From Clostridiales bacterium (GTDB taxonomy: Bacteria; Bacillota; Clostridia; Oscillospirales; Oscillospiraceae): a DNA stretch of 64,000 nt. The notes beneath the pieces were generated by a model, which made no database searches, had not been told where the DNA came from, and saw only the letters and a program-made list of their open reading frames with translations. The translations under genes and the position numbers were made by a program. The stretch covers positions 34,255-98,254 of the forward strand of contig JAQXJB010000029.1 in assembly GCA_029008095.1 (NCBI GenBank), in the 5' to 3' direction. Position 1 is the first letter of the stretch; every line of letters starts with the position of its first letter. Positions 55,001 through 63,661 of the stretch are shown piece by piece.

Positions 55001-57621
55001 GCCAGATGCCTGACATAGAGATACCGGTCACTACGCTCCAGAGTATCGCTGTTACTGTTCAGCCCACTAAGACAACCTATAACATCGGTACACAGTTTGA
55101 TCCTGCCGGAATGGAGATCACAGCAAATTATGCAAATGGCCAGAGCGTTGTTGTAAAAGATTATACGGTCGGAGAGGTGAGCTTTACCAAGGCAGGTGAG
55201 GCGCAGATACCCATTTCCTACACGGACGGCGGAAAAACCGTTAGTTGCACAACGGCTGTTACCGTTACCGATGTCACGCTCGAACGTATTGAAATCACCA
55301 CGCCGCCCAGCAAGACTGAATATCTTACACATAACAGCTTTGATCCGACCGGCATGGTGGTTACTGCGTACTATAGTGATGGCTCCAGCGATGAAGTGAC
55401 TGATTATACAGTTCCTTCTGAAAAGCTGAATACCGTGGGTGAGCAGGTGGAAGTGACTATCACATATGCTTCCAAGACCGCAACGCAGAAAGTCGCGGTA
55501 AGCGCAAATACATTGAGTTCGATATCCCTGCTGACCGGGCCTAACAAGACCAAATATATTGTAGGCGAATATTTTGATCCGTCAGGTACTTCTGTTACTG
55601 CAAAATATGCAGACGGTTCGACTGATATAATAACCGACGATCTAATCTTCAGAATGAACTTAAGTACCACCAGCACCGCCTATACGGCCCAAACACAGTG
55701 GACTTCTGGAGCAAAGACAAAAAATATCTTTGTTCATTATTCGGAAAACGGGGAGAACAAGCGTTCGGCAAAGTCGTTTGCAATCTCTATCCAAGACCTG
55801 ACAAATCTGGAGGTCACTAATGCTCCGACAAAAACTAATTATACTGTCGGTGATTACTTCGACCCAAGCGGTATTCAGGTGACGGCTACATTCACAGACG
55901 GTTCTACCGAAAATGTGACAAACAAGGTTGCTTACAGCGATAACTACTTTACCGAAGCCACAGACAGTCACGCTGTCACTGTGAGCTACAGCTTTGGAGC
56001 CGATCCTGAAATGCTTACCACAAAGACGGCCTTTGTTTCATGCACGGTTGCTGAAGCACCCCCAGTCGACCCCGACCAGCCCGAGATTAAGGACATTACG
56101 GTTTCCTTCACTTTGCTGGGCGACAGCAAGCACGGAGAGCCAACGGGTAAGGAAGATACCCACACCCTGAAGGCCAGCAATCTGGAGACATGGATTTCCA
56201 AAACCAGCATTACTGTGCCCGAGAACTCCAAGGTAATTGACGTGATGGTCAAGGCCCTGGGTCTTGCCGGCATCCCCTATGAGAATCCGACCGGCAACTA
56301 TGTGAGCAGCATTCGCGGCTTGTCGGAATTCGACAACGGCACAAACTCCGGATGGATGTATACTCTCAACGATATACACCCCACTCTGGGTGTGAATGAG
56401 CAGACAGTGAAGAACGGCGATGTTATCGTGTTCCACTATACGGATGACTACACGGTTGAGCAGGGCTCTGAGTATTGGGGAGGTTCTTCCTCCAACTCCG
56501 GCAGCAGTACCGCCAACACGAGCGGAGCGGTGATAAAGCCTGAAGCCACTGCCGACAAAAACGGCGAAGCCTCCGCTGAGGTCAGCTCCAAAGAGGTTTC
56601 CGCTGCTATGGAGCAGGCCAAAAAGGATAATGCGGATGCTATTGTAATTAAGCCTGACATCAAGGGCGACGCCTCTAAGGTAACCGTGGAGCTGTCCACA
56701 GCTTCCATAGACAGCATAGCCGCCAATAGCACACTGGGACTGACTGTCTCCACCCCCGTCGCCGATATGACCATATCCAACGTGGGACTTGCGGAGCTCG
56801 GAATGCAGAACGGCAGTACCGTATCCTTCTCGACGGAGAAGGTCAAGGTTGCCGGAAGCGACGCAGTCAGGGTGGAGATCACCGAGAACGGCAGGGCGAT
56901 GGAGAACGTGGCCGGAGGTGTCACCATCGGTATCACGGGCGATGGTAATGCAATGGTGCTGGTCAATGCCGACGGCACGGAAACCATTATCAAGAAGTCC
57001 GCTGTGGATAAGGATGGCGGTCATGTGGCCGTTTTGCCAGGCTCCGCTACTGTGAAGCTGATAGACAATACCAAGAGCTTCACTGACGTGACGGACGCTC
57101 ATTGGGCCAGCGATGCTATCGACTTTGTAACCGCCCGTGAGCTGTTTAATGGCACCGGCGACGAAATATTCTCTCCCGCCGAGGCTATGACACGCGGCAT
57201 GCTGGTAACCGTGCTCTATCGTATGGAGGATGCCGCGGTCGAGAGCGGCAATAGATTCCTCGATGTTACGGAGGGCAGTTGGTACGCTGACGCGGCTGCT
57301 TGGGCAAGCGCGAACGGTATAGTTGATGGCGTTGACGACAACAATTTCGCTCCCGAAAGAAATATCACAAGGGAGGAACTGGCAACTATGATGTACCGTT
57401 ATGCGGCCTTTGTAAAGATGGATACAGCCGCCTCCGGAAGCTTGAGCCGCTTCAGTGACGGCATCGAAGTTTCTGACTATGCTAAGGAGGCTATGGAGTG
57501 GGCTGTTGGAGTGGGTCTGCTCGATGGCAAAGAAAATGATGTCCTTGACCCCAAGGGCAGCGCTGCACGAGCCGAGGCTGCCGCTGTCATGCAGCGTATG
57601 ATCACTCTTATGGTGAAGTAA
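52036..57621 (+). CDS. Giant SLH-anchored surface protein with DUF4430 (transcobalamin-like) and Ig-like domains
   Basis: The protein has 1861 residues. A signal peptide ends near ALA-26. A first DUF4430-like region (about 30-165) contains SALDVLVKAHE and GGYNGTTVDTQTVTDGDLVEFFLYQD. Then come a cadherin-like beta-sandwich (about 295-415), further Ig-like modules, four bacterial Ig-like repeats with the pattern PTKTxYxxGxxFDPxGxxVTAxYxDG (about 1000-1340), and a second DUF4430 domain (about 1354-1471: VIDVMVKALGLAG, NSGWMYTLNDIHP, GDVIVFHYTDDY). A spacer and three SLH repeats (about 1680-1861) bind the wall. DUF4430 is the fold of the C-terminal domain of animal transcobalamin. With the upstream riboswitch, corrinoid capture at the surface is a reasonable inference. 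Confidence 0.82.
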   Translation: MKKRLLSLLLVLVLLLGLLPSAALAADSATVDFTAQAAGAFLCAPQFNVKVDSDLAESYGYTDKVTDGVSALDVLVKAHEVMYANAFTSETKDNYLVVSNGTVSKLFTTDTYANGFILNGMYPHDGTNSPYGGYNGTTVDTQTVTDGDLVEFFLYQDNSYYSDEVAWFCHNGNAINSLTVRPGATVSMTFKGTMYMGGYLYQDVAAMHEAGTPIEAAQLAWVDISTGTVTDISGAVTSNSGNVSLTMPTEEKTYYLTAYIPADEIENNYASPLVMSLLKVTVDVNAPELDEPTGSCDLTALSVGDLNSNPNSLILKPVFSSDVTAYSVDTVAFQQYAKMAYVKATAASGTAIIKATLNGTEKTVTSGDSYWTSFNNMLPGQDNILTVKVAASDAEDAETKTYTVIIPMAPNPNAPTLKGEASGAANIRLDESYDLDLSTVFTDADNAEELTYKVSVNDAEAVNAESDYKFYPAAAGIYTLVFVANDGKDNSPAYTVTLTVTTPDTSITVPSDATVYVGRKDYKATYNYQPFTQVNPAFTKDNGDGTTTYYYDIESNKYCVYRIGGTDYVTFVGQFTKKADAQNLTVTKEQLECGGKTKTTVDHDVNSLSGRNVADVYLNINPQNYLKLNVGGTKQLIPLRNWQIIESSSNSFFVEPDYHYTILNEDLTTADTSIISIDENGLITANGAGTVIVLVTYDAMYNNYSGWSNGFNSAIWPENTGVFVVSVGAEDSGITTGMTINAGRNTTGNKLSGDAIDAEHDVIYFTGETGSYTFTPGTDGCTVTVANPTVADTMTFSTFTAASVNNDGSVTVPLTEGRNIVKLEKEGKAEYQVITAKKISYTINDGQPITAGSEISIVFDKIYHPANKLAGIYNSNAGIAYTTPDGKMAGSISNSAYGVYNIASLKSAQTVDSLRSLQTTATSWGTNTSFVAGDKLTIPENWTENTYSLTGGTLSLIGFGDPFGNHRAVTYENGKDANMTANQHVAYLGQMPDIEIPVTTLQSIAVTVQPTKTTYNIGTQFDPAGMEITANYANGQSVVVKDYTVGEVSFTKAGEAQIPISYTDGGKTVSCTTAVTVTDVTLERIEITTPPSKTEYLTHNSFDPTGMVVTAYYSDGSSDEVTDYTVPSEKLNTVGEQVEVTITYASKTATQKVAVSANTLSSISLLTGPNKTKYIVGEYFDPSGTSVTAKYADGSTDIITDDLIFRMNLSTTSTAYTAQTQWTSGAKTKNIFVHYSENGENKRSAKSFAISIQDLTNLEVTNAPTKTNYTVGDYFDPSGIQVTATFTDGSTENVTNKVAYSDNYFTEATDSHAVTVSYSFGADPEMLTTKTAFVSCTVAEAPPVDPDQPEIKDITVSFTLLGDSKHGEPTGKEDTHTLKASNLETWISKTSITVPENSKVIDVMVKALGLAGIPYENPTGNYVSSIRGLSEFDNGTNSGWMYTLNDIHPTLGVNEQTVKNGDVIVFHYTDDYTVEQGSEYWGGSSSNSGSSTANTSGAVIKPEATADKNGEASAEVSSKEVSAAMEQAKKDNADAIVIKPDIKGDASKVTVELSTASIDSIAANSTLGLTVSTPVADMTISNVGLAELGMQNGSTVSFSTEKVKVAGSDAVRVEITENGRAMENVAGGVTIGITGDGNAMVLVNADGTETIIKKSAVDKDGGHVAVLPGSATVKLIDNTKSFTDVTDAHWASDAIDFVTARELFNGTGDEIFSPAEAMTRGMLVTVLYRMEDAAVESGNRFLDVTEGSWYADAAAWASANGIVDGVDDNNFAPERNITREELATMMYRYAAFVKMDTAASGSLSRFSDGIEVSDYAKEAMEWAVGVGLLDGKENDVLDPKGSAARAEAAAVMQRMITLMVK

Positions 57622-57656
57622 TCCAGCCCTGCGTGGATTCTCTAAGATAAACTGAA

Positions 57657-57692
57657 CAAGCCCGTCAGATTTGAAAAAATCCGGCGGGCTTG
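57657..57692 (+). terminator. Hairpin after the SLH gene
   Basis: CAAGCCCG pairs with CGGGCTTG, with GATT/AATC inside; only a short CT-rich tail follows. Probable terminator. Confidence 0.55.
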
Positions 57693-57738
57693 CTCTATGT
57701 ATGCGAATGGTTTTGCATGCGCAAAAGAGCCTTATATC

Positions 57739-57766
57739 ACACATTGGCGGAATGCGGCATAGACTA
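57739..57766 (+). promoter_or_regulatory. Possible sigma-K-type promoter of the Cys-rich protein
   Basis: CATAGACTA fits the sigma-K -10 pattern CATANNNTA, with an AC dinucleotide 17 bases upstream. The motif is short, so this is only suggestive, but it fits a late-sporulation gene. Confidence 0.35.
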
Positions 57767-57811
57767 TAGTGAATTATTCATCAAGCGATGAACATATAAG
57801 GAGGTATACAA

Positions 57812-58642
57812 ATGGCTGAAAAAATAGTGCCGGGACCGGTAAACAGCTCTGCAGGCATTAGAGAAGCCGTCTGCATCCATACCCGCAAGATATATGATTC
57901 CTGCCGGGATAAGGACTGCATAGAGGATCTGCGCTTCTACCCGGACTGCGATTCCAGAGTTTACATAAATTCTGCGGTAGGCGTGCGGGCCAAGTCGGTT
58001 GAACTGCTGAACGTGAGGGTGAATGTAGAGCCGGTAGCATTCAACCGGGGGTATTATACCATTGACGTGCGGTATTTTTACCGTATCAAGGGTGAGGCGT
58101 ATACCCTGGGAAATAACTGCAATGAGATACGCGGTCTGGTGATCTTTGATAAGAGGGTGCTGCTCTTTGGCAGCGAAGGAAGCGCGAAAATATTCACCTC
58201 CCGTCCCGAAGATGCATGCTTGACGCTGTCCCAGCTTGAAAAGACGAATATGCCGGTTGCTGTTGTGGAAGCGGTAGATCCGATAGTCCTGGATTTCAAG
58301 CTGGTAGAAACCTGCGACTGCAATCCATGCGATTTTGACGCCGAGGAGCTGCCGTCCTTCGTCTGCGAGGCATTTCCGAGCTCGCTGGATACATCCAACG
58401 ATACCCGCAGGATTTATGTTACGCTGGGGCAGTTCAGTATAATCCGTCTGGAAAGAGACTCTCAGCTTCTCATCCCGGCATATGATTACTGCATGCCCGA
58501 AAAGGAATGCGTTGGCAGCGGAGATGATGACCCCTGCGATTTGTTCAGACGCATAAAATTCCCCGTGGACGAATTCTTCCCGCCAAACTCGGTAAGCTGC
58601 TACGAGGATCGCTGCGGCAATCCGATACAGGTAGAAAACTGA
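57812..58642 (+). CDS. Cys-rich clostridial protein, probable spore coat component
   Basis: The 276-residue protein has no signal peptide and about 17 Cys residues, including CIHTRKIYDSCRDKDCIEDL near the start, CDCNPCDF in the middle and CYEDRCGNP at the end. The KIYDSCRDKDC pattern recurs in clostridial proteins thought to be in the spore coat; I cannot name the family with certainty. A strong SD (AAGGAGG) and a possible sigma-K promoter precede it and a terminator follows. Assignment to the spore is inference. Confidence 0.6.
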   Translation: MAEKIVPGPVNSSAGIREAVCIHTRKIYDSCRDKDCIEDLRFYPDCDSRVYINSAVGVRAKSVELLNVRVNVEPVAFNRGYYTIDVRYFYRIKGEAYTLGNNCNEIRGLVIFDKRVLLFGSEGSAKIFTSRPEDACLTLSQLEKTNMPVAVVEAVDPIVLDFKLVETCDCNPCDFDAEELPSFVCEAFPSSLDTSNDTRRIYVTLGQFSIIRLERDSQLLIPAYDYCMPEKECVGSGDDDPCDLFRRIKFPVDEFFPPNSVSCYEDRCGNPIQVEN

Positions 58643-58652
58643 GCGGTTAAAA

Positions 58653-58689
58653 ATCAACGGTGCCGCCCCGCAGGGGTGACACCGTTGAT
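58653..58689. terminator. Bidirectional terminator
   Basis: ATCAACGGTG pairs with CACCGTTGAT, with GCCCC/GGGGT inside, between the convergent Cys-rich and RACE genes. Confidence 0.75.
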
Positions 58690-58698
58690 CATTATTGC

Positions 58699-60486
58699 TC
58701 AATATTTGCTGGGAAATTCCAATTCGTCAACGAAAATATCCTGGAACTTGGGATCGGCTGCCAATTCGAGATATTCCATCTTAACTGCCAGTCTGGCAGA
58801 ACGCTTGTACTCGTCAACGCTCAAAGCGCAGAGCTTCGCACCCTGACCTGCGGCGTTGCCAATAGCCACGACCTCGTCGCCAAGCTCGGGGGGAATGAGC
58901 GCGATGCCTGCCGCGCTCTTGGGGGACATATAGCTGCCGAAAGCACCGGCTATCATTATGTGAACGATGTCCTTGGTCGTGATGCCCAGCCGCTGGCACA
59001 TCATCTGAATGCCGGCCGCCATAGCGCCCTTGGCGAGCTGCACCTCGCGGACGTCCTTCTGGGTGAAAACTATGCGCTCACCGTTGCCGGACTCAGTCTC
59101 GTCCGCTATGACAAAACAGCGGAAGCCGTCCCGCATTTCGATGCGGTTGGCGTAGAGCTTGCCTTCCTCGTCCTTTATCTCGTCGCCCATCAGGAACTTG
59201 CCGCCGGATTCTACAAGACCAACGCGGACAAGCTCGGAGAGCAGGTCGATAAGACCGGAGCCGCATATACCGATGGGCTTGCCGTCGCCGATAACGCTGT
59301 AATCAAGCTTGCCGCCGGAGAGCTTGAAGTGGTCAATAGCGCCTGCCGCGCCGCGCATACCGTAGGTGATGAGAGCGCCCTCAAAGGCAGGACCTGCGGC
59401 GGTGGAGCAGGCTACAAGTCTGTTTTTGTTGCCCATTACCATCTCGCCGTTGGTGCCGATGTCAATAAGCAGAGTCATTTCCTCGGCCTCATCCATTGCG
59501 GCGGCCAGAGCCGCGCCGACGGTGTCAGCGCCAACAAATCCCGCTATGTTGGGCAGGAAGAAAAGCTTTGCACTGGGATTTATACGGAAACCGTAGTCCT
59601 TGGCGTTTTCAATGATAGGCTCGGCAATCGCCGCGGTATAGGGAGCATAGGCCAGGGAAGAAGGATTAATGCCCATGAAGAGGTGATGCATACAGGTGTT
59701 GCCCACGAGCGTCACAACATAAATGCTGTTCAACTCCTTGCCGGTCTCCTTGCAGCACTGTTCGGTGAGGTTCATCAGAGCCTCGCGTACGTCGCCGGTG
59801 GGACCCTCAAGACCGTTCTCAATAGAGTACTTCATGCGCATGATAACATCAGCGCCATACTTGGTCTGAGGATTGAGCACGCTGGCCTGAGCGAGCTGTT
59901 CGCCGCTGCGCAGGTCGATGAAATACGCGGCGATAGTGGTAGTACCGATATCGAACGCCATTGCCAGAACGTCAGAGCCAACGGGCACGACGTCCAGAAT
60001 GGTATTGTCATAAATGAGCGCATCGACCTCGAAGTTGTTGGCGGTGAGGGTATTGTACAGATGGGAAGCTGTATAAACGCTGGGACGTATACCCTCGGCT
60101 GGGATGCCGGCAGCCTCGGCCACAGTGTCCTTCAGACGCAGCCAGCAGGCTCGGAGATCCTCGGTGCTTGGTTCGGGTACCTTAACGGTGACGGCCTTAA
60201 CGGCAGGGTTTTCCACTATATCACGGCTGATGCCGCCCATGAGGATGCGGTGACCCTCGTCCTTGGCACCAAGCTCAACGGTGATGTCCTCGGTGACTTC
60301 GGTAGTGCAGGCGAGGACTACCTCGCTGCCCTTGGAATTGGTGACCTTTACCTTGCACTTTTTGCACTTGCCGTTGCCGCCGCAGGGGGCGTCTATCTTG
60401 AGACCAGCGTCAATGGCGGCCTGCATGATAGTAGTTCCGGTCTCGACCTCTCTGACGATATGGTCGGGTAGAAAAGTAACTTTCAT
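58699..60486 (-). CDS. Reductive activator of corrinoid-dependent enzymes (RACE, DUF4445/ASKHA)
   Basis: This 595-residue protein has a plant-type 2Fe-2S ferredoxin domain at the N-terminus (CGGNGKCKKC, then C at about 60), a linker, and a C-terminal ASKHA ATPase domain (AFDIGTTTIAAYFIDL, LLIDIGTNGEMVMGN, GPAFEGALI, GAFGSYMSPKSA). Such proteins use ATP to reduce inactive Co(II) corrinoids to Co(I) in methyltransferase systems. No corrinoid protein or methyltransferase lies next to it, so its client is unknown. It follows two DUF2284 genes with spacings of 10-15 bases. Confidence 0.88.
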   Translation of the reverse strand: MKVTFLPDHIVREVETGTTIMQAAIDAGLKIDAPCGGNGKCKKCKVKVTNSKGSEVVLACTTEVTEDITVELGAKDEGHRILMGGISRDIVENPAVKAVTVKVPEPSTEDLRACWLRLKDTVAEAAGIPAEGIRPSVYTASHLYNTLTANNFEVDALIYDNTILDVVPVGSDVLAMAFDIGTTTIAAYFIDLRSGEQLAQASVLNPQTKYGADVIMRMKYSIENGLEGPTGDVREALMNLTEQCCKETGKELNSIYVVTLVGNTCMHHLFMGINPSSLAYAPYTAAIAEPIIENAKDYGFRINPSAKLFFLPNIAGFVGADTVGAALAAAMDEAEEMTLLIDIGTNGEMVMGNKNRLVACSTAAGPAFEGALITYGMRGAAGAIDHFKLSGGKLDYSVIGDGKPIGICGSGLIDLLSELVRVGLVESGGKFLMGDEIKDEEGKLYANRIEMRDGFRCFVIADETESGNGERIVFTQKDVREVQLAKGAMAAGIQMMCQRLGITTKDIVHIMIAGAFGSYMSPKSAAGIALIPPELGDEVVAIGNAAGQGAKLCALSVDEYKRSARLAVKMEYLELAADPKFQDIFVDELEFPSKY

Positions 60487-60498
60487 ATCAAAGACTCC

Positions 60499-61038
60499 TT
60501 ATTCAAAGAGATAGCAGCTTATATAAGTAAATGTGTCCTTGCCGTGGCTGGCGGGCACGTTGTTTTTGCGGCAGAGGTCGCTAACGAGAATGCCGTAGCC
60601 CTCAATTGGATGCATGCGTGTTTCCGGGTGGCGGCAGGGAGACGCAGGATAGGAACACTCTTCGCAGTGGTTGCAGACGTCGGAGGAGAGGGGCAGCATC
60701 CTGCAGCCATAAGTGTCGTTGAGCCGGCAGGTGAATTTTTTGAAATTCTCCCTGTGGCGCTGACCAAGCTCCATAATGGTCTCAAAGTCAAATTCGTCCT
60801 CCAGCTCGGCGGTGGACTGAACGATGATGCCGCGTGTATATTTCTTGAGCTTCTCACAGCATTCCTCAATGCTTCCACTGGCCGGGGGACATGACCAGCT
60901 CTTACCGAAAGAGCGGCATTTACCCGCCGCGCAGAGGTCGCGCACAGACTGCTGTGGGGAGAGGGTACTCACATCCAGAGGTGCTGCGAGAGTAAAGCCA
61001 TGCTCCAGTGCCTCGGCTATAACTTTTTCGATGTCCAT
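60499..61038 (-). CDS. DUF2284 metal-binding protein, paralogue 1
   Basis: The 179-residue Cys-rich protein has WSCPPASGSIEECCEKL near residue 50 and CNHCEECSYPASPCRHPE near 125, the two motif groups of DUF2284, a predicted metal or Fe-S binding family. It is clearly paralogous to the next gene. It lies between that gene and the RACE gene on one transcript, so a role in supplying electrons or metal to corrinoid activation can be proposed. Confidence 0.85.
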   Translation of the reverse strand: MDIEKVIAEALEHGFTLAAPLDVSTLSPQQSVRDLCAAGKCRSFGKSWSCPPASGSIEECCEKLKKYTRGIIVQSTAELEDEFDFETIMELGQRHRENFKKFTCRLNDTYGCRMLPLSSDVCNHCEECSYPASPCRHPETRMHPIEGYGILVSDLCRKNNVPASHGKDTFTYISCYLFE

Positions 61039-61047
61039 TGCGGCTCC

Positions 61048-61596
61048 TTATGCGAAAAGGAATGCGCCAACATAGGTGAGGGTGCCTTTGCCGCGGTTGT
61101 AAGGGATATTGTTCTTGGTGCAAAGGTCGCTTACGAAAATGCCGTAGCCCTCGAGAGGGGACATCCGCATGTCGGGGAAGCGGCAGGGCGCGTCGGGATA
61201 TGTACATTCCTTGCAGAAGGTGCATCCTCCCGCGGTAAGTGGGAGTACCTTCATGTCGGGATAATTCTCGCGCAGAAACTTGGTGAACTTAACTGAGGTC
61301 TTGCCGTGCCTTTTACCAAGCTCCTGAATACCCTCGAAGTCAAATTCATCCTCGAGAGTGGTGCTGGACTGAACGATAATGCCGGTGGTATATTCCTTTA
61401 TCTCCGCGGCGCACTCATCAACAGTGCCGCAGGCGGGAGGACATGACCAGTTCTTGTTGTAAGCGTGGCACTTATCGGCGGCGCACATGTCGCGTACCTC
61501 GTTCATTGGGTGCATGGTGCTTATGTCCAGGGGGCCAACGAAGTCAAATCCGTTTTCCACGGCCTCTGCCAATATTTTTTCAAGATTTATGCTCAT
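61048..61596 (-). CDS. DUF2284 metal-binding protein, paralogue 2
   Basis: The 182-residue protein shares order and spacing of motifs with the neighbour (WSCPPACGTVDECAAEIKEY; CTFCKECTYPDAPCRFPD), with several substitutions. One Cys pair differs: CTFCKEC here against CNHCEEC there. It is the first gene of the DUF2284-DUF2284-RACE operon; SD AGGAGC. A tandem duplication is the likely origin. Function unknown. Confidence 0.85.
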   Translation of the reverse strand: MSINLEKILAEAVENGFDFVGPLDISTMHPMNEVRDMCAADKCHAYNKNWSCPPACGTVDECAAEIKEYTTGIIVQSSTTLEDEFDFEGIQELGKRHGKTSVKFTKFLRENYPDMKVLPLTAGGCTFCKECTYPDAPCRFPDMRMSPLEGYGIFVSDLCTKNNIPYNRGKGTLTYVGAFLFA

Positions 61597-61809
61597 AGTT
61601 TATCAGCTCCTGATCTTATACTTCGTATTTATTAGTATACTCCTTTTTGCACCGTTTGGCAATCGTTAAGAGCTGTATTTGTGCAGAACTTGTCAAAAGT
61701 AAGGGACTGCAATATACATAAATCAATATCAAAATATACAAGAAACATTGTGTATTTTGCCAGCATATGGTATTATGTTATTGTAATTAGGGAAAGGAGG
61801 AATGTATCC

Positions 61810-63597
61810 ATGGAGAAACGTATCACTACCTTAGCCGCGATAGTGCTCAGCGCAGTGCTTTTATGCTCCTGCGCACCTGCTGATTCAGTGCGGGAAGCCA
61901 CACTGCCATCTGAAGTTATGGCTGCCCCGACGATGTTGCCGAGCTCTCCCCCGAAAGCTGCTCAGGAAATAACCGATGGTATAAGCGGAATGGAAGCAAT
62001 GGAAAATATGCCGGCATATTTTGAGCTTTATAAATTGCTCAATCCCGGTTCGTATATAGGCGTATCAGGCTGGGGGCCTGATACTGCAGGCTATATTGAA
62101 GCACATGCATATGGACCTGACCTTCCGGCGTTTGAGGTGTCCGGAATTCTTCCGGACTGCGTTGTTATGGAGTATGGAGAACAGTTTGACCCAAGACCGA
62201 GCCACCCGATACTACGCGAGCCTGAGAGCGAGGTGAGCTTTGATGATGGCGTGACCCTACGCATGGAAAGAAGCGTTTACCCTGTTTTTCCGGAATACGT
62301 TCAATATACAATGGAAACCACTTCGACGTATATGTATGGTGGGATCGCATTTGTTTACAAATATGTTGGCGGGGAATGGCACTGTATTCCGGATAATTAC
62401 AGCTCTACGGCAATGGGAACTTATCTTCATGCCGGGGAGATTGAAACCTTTGATATATCTACTGCTCAGTGGCTGGGTGAGGGGCTGTACCGCATAGAGC
62501 GCGACGGCGATCACTATGTTGAATTCATCGTCTCAGCAGACGCAGAGCCTCTTGAGCCGCTTCCTGCGAAAACCCAGAGGAAGCGCAGCTATGCGGCAAA
62601 TTTTTTCTACCAGCTTGAACTTCCGGAAAACTGCGTAAATAAACTGATGGGCAGTGTAGATTGGTACATGGAAGCCGGCAGTTTTTCGACTGATTTTAAC
62701 CGTGAGGAAAGTGATGCGCAGATAGCAGCGCAGTTCCTTGGCAACGATTTTGCGTATAACGCCGATGATGGCACATATACATGCGGCGAACTCACACTAT
62801 GCCTGGACGACGGTATATCCCTGGTCAGCAGCAGCCCCGATGCCCGCGCTTTTCGTGAGGTATACCCATACTGCGCGACCGAGCTCATCCCCGCGTATTA
62901 TCAGGAGCTTGGTATCGGCAGAGGTAGTATGGATAACAACGGCGTAAAAGTAAAAAGTATGCTTCTGGACAGTAAGCAGATATTTTCCATAGACGGAGCC
63001 TTTGGGTTTTACGAGCAAACATACACACCGGGTTTCAGCGTTCTCAACTATGATTTAAAAAGAATTCTGGAGTATTACAGAACTACCTTATCGGAAGAAT
63101 ACTTTAACGAGAAATACGGCGGTATGGAGGAAGTGAGATTTAACGGGACTAAATACCATTACAAGCGGTATAGTGTTACCGCAGCGAGGGTGAAAATGTA
63201 CGATGAATACTTTGCGCCTGCTACGACATCACTTGAAAACAGCCTTATCTGCGGCCCTGAGATATATTATGCATGTATTGACGATGAGCTTGCAGCACTT
63301 GAAGCGCACCGTGTGCCGGCATGCATCACGCCCAATGACGATACCGCACCTGTGATAACTCCCTTCGAGGCCGCGGCGGTTGTGCTCCCGGAGCTTGGCA
63401 AAATTAATCGGGACATAAAGCTCGTTGCTGCTGAATTTTCCTATGCCTACCACAACAGCGACCTGAGCGTGCTGCGCCCTACATGGATTTTCACCGCCGC
63501 TTACGAGACAGCATCACTTTATGACGATAAAATCACTGTTGAGAATTATATACACTTTGCGGTGGATGCGCTCACCTGCGAACTGTTGGCGGATTGA
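61810..63597 (+). CDS. Large lipoprotein of unknown function
   Basis: The 595-residue protein starts at the ATG at 61810 (SD AAAGGAGG). The longer ORF start lacks an SD. The signal ends in a lipobox (LLCSC, Cys at about 21). The body is rich in Tyr, Glu and Asp, with no recognisable catalytic motif. The last 80 residues (FEAAAVVLPELGKI ... RPTWIF ... VDALTCEL) resemble the peptidase-propeptide-like end found in clostridial secreted regulatory lipoproteins. I do not recognise the family. Monocistronic. Confidence 0.7.
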   Translation: MEKRITTLAAIVLSAVLLCSCAPADSVREATLPSEVMAAPTMLPSSPPKAAQEITDGISGMEAMENMPAYFELYKLLNPGSYIGVSGWGPDTAGYIEAHAYGPDLPAFEVSGILPDCVVMEYGEQFDPRPSHPILREPESEVSFDDGVTLRMERSVYPVFPEYVQYTMETTSTYMYGGIAFVYKYVGGEWHCIPDNYSSTAMGTYLHAGEIETFDISTAQWLGEGLYRIERDGDHYVEFIVSADAEPLEPLPAKTQRKRSYAANFFYQLELPENCVNKLMGSVDWYMEAGSFSTDFNREESDAQIAAQFLGNDFAYNADDGTYTCGELTLCLDDGISLVSSSPDARAFREVYPYCATELIPAYYQELGIGRGSMDNNGVKVKSMLLDSKQIFSIDGAFGFYEQTYTPGFSVLNYDLKRILEYYRTTLSEEYFNEKYGGMEEVRFNGTKYHYKRYSVTAARVKMYDEYFAPATTSLENSLICGPEIYYACIDDELAALEAHRVPACITPNDDTAPVITPFEAAAVVLPELGKINRDIKLVAAEFSYAYHNSDLSVLRPTWIFTAAYETASLYDDKITVENYIHFAVDALTCELLAD

Positions 63598-63623
63598 TGT
63601 ATAATATAGAATACAAAAATGCA

Positions 63624-63659
63624 GCAAAACCGCCGTTTCGTTTGAAACGGCGGTTTTGC
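63624..63659. terminator. Bidirectional terminator between the lipoprotein gene and rnpB
   Basis: GCAAAACCGCCGTTTC and GAAACGGCGGTTTTGC form a perfect 16-bp stem with a 4-base loop and A/T-rich outer pairs. It serves both strands. Confidence 0.85.
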
Positions 63660-63661
63660 TG

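Noticed and set aside
56038-57744. 568-aa minus-strand ORF opposite the SLH gene
   Set aside because: Shadow ORF; the opposite strand encodes clear DUF4430 and SLH domains.
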